From NCBI GenBank assembly GCA_963795195.1, contig CAWCGU010000006.1, positions 558,001-622,000 of the forward strand: a stretch of 64,000 nucleotides of DNA. Reading direction: 5' to 3'. Origin of the DNA: CAWCGU01 sp963795195 (GTDB taxonomy: Bacteria > Actinomycetota > Thermoleophilia > Solirubrobacterales > 70-9). The notes under the pieces are model-generated. The model was not told the DNA's origin, did no database searches, and saw only the letters and a list, made by a program, of their open reading frames with translations. The position numbers were made by a program, and so were the translations under genes. Below are positions 61,287-64,000 of this stretch, one piece after another (position 1 is the first letter of the stretch; each line of letters begins with the position of its first letter).

Positions 61287-63893
61287 TCAGGGCAAAGCCC
61301 GCATGGCCGCCGAGGCCTCGTCGTCGCCTGCCTGCGACCCCATCCCCTTGACGGCCGATCCGGTGCGCATCACCGTCACCATTGCGGAGTCATCCTCGTC
61401 CGGATTGGCGCCGAAGCTCGCCAAAGCGGCCCTGACCCGCTCGATCGACTGCCGTGGATCCGGGGAGTCGCGCAGGGCGCTGATCAGGCGGGCGTCACCG
61501 AAGCGGTCGCCCCCGGCTGGCGCCTCGGTCACCCCGTCGGTGTAGAGCACGAGCTGGTCGCCGGGTCTTAGCTCCACCCGGGCCTGGACCCGTTCCGCCT
61601 CGATGCCGCTGCCGAGCAGTGGCCCGCTGGCCTGCACCGCCGAGACCTGGCTGCCCTGAACGACGAGGGGAGGCGGATGGCCGGCGCAGACCACGGTGGC
61701 CGTCCCGTCCTCGCCCAGCAGCACCGCGACCGCCGTGCAGAGGGAGAGCTCACTTCGCTCGCGGAGCCAGCGGTCGAGCTGGTCCATGGCGGCAAGTGGG
61801 TCGCCTGTCAGCGAGCCGGCGCTGCGCAGCGTGTAGCGAGCCAAGGCGGTCAGCGTCGCCGCCTCGACCCCCCGGCCTCCGACATCCCCGATCACGACCA
61901 TCCAGCCGTTCGGTGACTCAAAGGCGTCATAGAAGTCCCCGCCAACGCGGCTACCCTCCCCGGCCGGCTGGTAGAGCGTCGAGGTTTTCCAGCCGTTCAT
62001 CTCGGGAAGCCGCGGCGGCTCGAATGCACGCTCCAGCGTCCGGGCAACCTCCTTCTGTTGCCTGTAAAGGCGGGCATTCTCGACGGCGGTACCGGCGCGT
62101 CGCGCGAGCTCCTCGGCGACCTCGAGGTCGTGCTCGTCGAAGCGCCTCTGCGACTCGGCGGTGACGAAGGTGATCACCCCGGCGGTCTCGCCGGCGACAT
62201 GCATCGGCACCATGATCACCGAGCGCAGACCGATGCTGCGAACGAGTTCGTAGTGCTCGGCGTCCTGGGCCCCGGCGCGAAGCAGCTCGTCGGGAAGCTC
62301 CTGCATCATCTGAGGCTCCCCGGTGGCAAGAACCTCACCCGCACCCGGAGCATCCATCGAACTGGGGTAGCGGGCTCGAATCCGGTTCGCGAACTCGATC
62401 TTCTCGGGATCGACGTGCGCAATCGCAACCTGGTCGAAGATCCTGTTATCGCCCGGCACGTTGACAGCACACCAGTCGGCGAATCGCGGAACCGCCATCT
62501 CGGCGACCTGCTGAAGCGTTTGCTCGTAGTCCAATGAGGACGCCAGGATGCGACCGGCCTCCGCCAGCAGGCGCTGCCGGAGCTCCGCTCGTTTGGTCTC
62601 CGTAACGTCCTCCATGATGTTGACCGCGAGACGCGGACCCTCGCCGTCGTCGCCGCCTACGCCGGTCGCCTTGACCATCCGCCAGCGTTCCTCGCCGGTG
62701 CGGCGATTGACTGCCCTGACCAGGAGCGGCTCGACCGTTTCGCCCCTCAGGGCCTGGCGCCCAGGGAGGCGGTCGACATCGAGCGGTCCGCCGTCCTCGG
62801 TCTCGGTCTGAAAGCGTGCGACGAGTTCCTCGTTCGGGGTCCTCAGGAGCTCCTCGGGGTCTGCGGCGTCCAGCAGCTCGGCGGCGGCCTGGTTGGCGTA
62901 GACGAGGCGGCCGGACGCGTCCTGCACGGTGACCGCGTCGGCAAGGCTGGCGAGGACAGCGTCGAGACGCTGCTCGACGCTGCTGAGCTCTCTGAACAGT
63001 CCGGCATTGTCGAGGGCCAGCGAGACCCGGCCGGCCAGGATCGCCAAGAACCTGAAGTCGTCGTTCCCGAGCCGGCGCCCGGAGTCGGCAGTGATCAACG
63101 TCAACGCGCCCAGCGCGCGGTCGCCCACTGCAAGGGGGACCACGATCACAGACCGCGGCGAGATCTCCCTCAACCGGCCCAGGTCATCGTCGTCGTGGGC
63201 GAGACCCCGCAGGACGTCGTCTTCGACATCGACCAGCATCTGGGGCTCGCCCGACGCAAGGGCCCTCGTGGATCCCGTCGGCGCGTCCGGCGGCGACAGG
63301 CGGCGCGAACCGATCACCGCTTCGAGCCACTCGGCTCGCTGACCGTGTGCTCTGACCAGGGCCCGCCCCGGCGTTCCGTCGCGAACCACGTCGAAGATGC
63401 AGATGTCCCCGAACGTCGGAACCAGTTCGTCGGCCAGCATGCCCAGGGCCGTCTCCAGCGGCAGCGTTCCGTCCATCACATCAGCCACCGCCGCGAGTAC
63501 ACCGAGCTCACGGCCGGCAAGTTCCACTCGAATGCGAATGACGACGACGACGATCGAGACGAATGAGCCGATTGCCACGGCAACGGCGGTCACGTAGTAG
63601 CCCGACGTCGCGAAGCTGTCATTCCAGAAGCCGCTCAGCAGGGCGAGCGTGATCGCGAGCCCGCCCACGGCGGCGACCCAGCGCAAGGGCGCAACGAAGG
63701 CCAGCAGCAGCGGTGGCAGCAAGAACGCGGAGACGATCGTTGTCGCCGGCCGCTCAGCGTCAAGCCCGGCGATGGCCACGAGCAGCACCACCGCGATCGC
63801 GGGACCCAGCCAGGAGTTGGTGCGAAGCCATGCCGGCATCCGCGGAAGGCGAGCGGAGCGCTCAAGGTCACCTGGGGGAGTCGCAGCGCTCAA
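61287..63893 (-). CDS. SpoIIE-type PP2C phosphatase with membrane, GAF and PAS sensors
   Basis: 868 residues. Five or so membrane helices (about 26-120), GAF (about 135-300), PAS (about 305-435; LDAVLASLADAVTVQDASGRLVYANQ), second GAF (about 440-610) and a C-terminal PP2C/SpoIIE domain (about 630-855) with GSRVGGDFYDAF, GDVGGRGVEAA, AGHPPPLVV, LYTDGVTEA and DEDDSAMVTV. Metal-binding Asp residues are intact. It should dephosphorylate the STAS antagonist and turn the sigma factor on under signals perceived by its GAF/PAS parts. The only in-frame start near the domain is TTG 63893; an ATG at 63839 is the alternative. Confidence 0.87.
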   Translation of the reverse strand: MSAATPPGDLERSARLPRMPAWLRTNSWLGPAIAVVLLVAIAGLDAERPATTIVSAFLLPPLLLAFVAPLRWVAAVGGLAITLALLSGFWNDSFATSGYYVTAVAVAIGSFVSIVVVVIRIRVELAGRELGVLAAVADVMDGTLPLETALGMLADELVPTFGDICIFDVVRDGTPGRALVRAHGQRAEWLEAVIGSRRLSPPDAPTGSTRALASGEPQMLVDVEDDVLRGLAHDDDDLGRLREISPRSVIVVPLAVGDRALGALTLITADSGRRLGNDDFRFLAILAGRVSLALDNAGLFRELSSVEQRLDAVLASLADAVTVQDASGRLVYANQAAAELLDAADPEELLRTPNEELVARFQTETEDGGPLDVDRLPGRQALRGETVEPLLVRAVNRRTGEERWRMVKATGVGGDDGEGPRLAVNIMEDVTETKRAELRQRLLAEAGRILASSLDYEQTLQQVAEMAVPRFADWCAVNVPGDNRIFDQVAIAHVDPEKIEFANRIRARYPSSMDAPGAGEVLATGEPQMMQELPDELLRAGAQDAEHYELVRSIGLRSVIMVPMHVAGETAGVITFVTAESQRRFDEHDLEVAEELARRAGTAVENARLYRQQKEVARTLERAFEPPRLPEMNGWKTSTLYQPAGEGSRVGGDFYDAFESPNGWMVVIGDVGGRGVEAATLTALARYTLRSAGSLTGDPLAAMDQLDRWLRERSELSLCTAVAVLLGEDGTATVVCAGHPPPLVVQGSQVSAVQASGPLLGSGIEAERVQARVELRPGDQLVLYTDGVTEAPAGGDRFGDARLISALRDSPDPRQSIERVRAALASFGANPDEDDSAMVTVMRTGSAVKGMGSQAGDDEASAAMRALP

Positions 63894-64000
63894 TGCCTTC
63901 GAAGTCTTTCTCGCCCCTGCAGCGATCTTAAGCGCTTCGCCGGGTTCGTGCGAGGGACGGCCCGTCGTGGACGAGAAGCGGGCGACTCCGGCTCTGTCGT
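63894..64000. other. Window end, no gene seen
   Basis: The last 107 bases hold no coding region I can support. TAAGAT on the minus strand (63927-63932) could be a -10 for the phosphatase gene. Confidence 0.4.

Overview
The window is about two-thirds G+C, densely packed and free of rRNA, tRNA, CRISPR arrays and recognisable insertion sequences. Gene content points to a soil-type high-GC actinobacterium, most likely Thermoleophilia/Solirubrobacterales: Hanks-type kinases with FHA proteins, MmpL, DUF222-HNH, SigB-type partner switching, a group 1h [NiFe]-hydrogenase subunit, and many leaderless-looking promoters. The lineage is inferred from family distributions I know, not from a database comparison.

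Layout: (1) 1-3.6 kb: actP/DUF485 acetate-type symporter genes (actP cut by the window edge), an alpha/beta hydrolase and a DUF222-HNH protein. (2) 3.6-16.5 kb: a signalling and ion-transport island. One arm is a CPA2 antiporter followed by a kinase with about eight membrane segments. The divergent arm is a five-gene operon of a second, unusual CPA2 antiporter, a flavoprotein-like oxidoreductase, a small membrane protein and two tail-anchored FHA proteins. Two more divergent kinases and a DUF2993 protein follow. (3) 16.6-28 kb: a frameshifted MmpL transporter, an aldehyde dehydrogenase fused in frame to an alcohol-oxidase-like GMC flavoprotein, a metallophosphoesterase, a secreted GDPD/nitrilase-like fusion and a heparinase-like lyase. 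(4) 28-33.7 kb: a TetR regulator and a run of small secreted, membrane and hydrolase genes. (5) 33.8-37 kb: a fatty-acid-dioxygenase-like haem peroxidase and a cytochrome P450. (6) 37-40.3 kb: a copper cluster (YcnI, CopC-CopD and a secreted protein). (7) 40.3-46.5 kb: a third CPA2 antiporter, TMEM175, a beta-propeller protein, a HATPase-GNAT protein and a methyltransferase. (8) 46.6-51 kb: a P450/SDR/Baeyer-Villiger monooxygenase operon opposite its probable TetR repressor. (9) 51-56.5 kb: an MFS exporter, a HhH-GPD protein, a glyoxalase-like protein, an ECF sigma factor and an apparently orphan high-affinity hydrogenase small subunit. (10) 56.6-64 kb: a PAS-GGDEF-EAL protein, then a stress partner-switching set (SigB/F-type sigma, RsbW-like kinase, STAS antagonist, SpoIIE phosphatase).

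Two window-wide patterns stand out. About 18 start codons are preceded, 5-10 nt upstream, by a TANNNT (or near) -10 hexamer, as expected of leaderless mRNAs, and several divergent pairs are separated by only 16-49 bp with back-to-back or overlapping -10 boxes. Separately, several otherwise good genes carry single-base indels that split them across frames; this looks like sequence error or recent decay and affects how the ALDH-GMC, MmpL, TetR, CopCD and sigma genes should be read. No gap between genes exceeds 300 bases.
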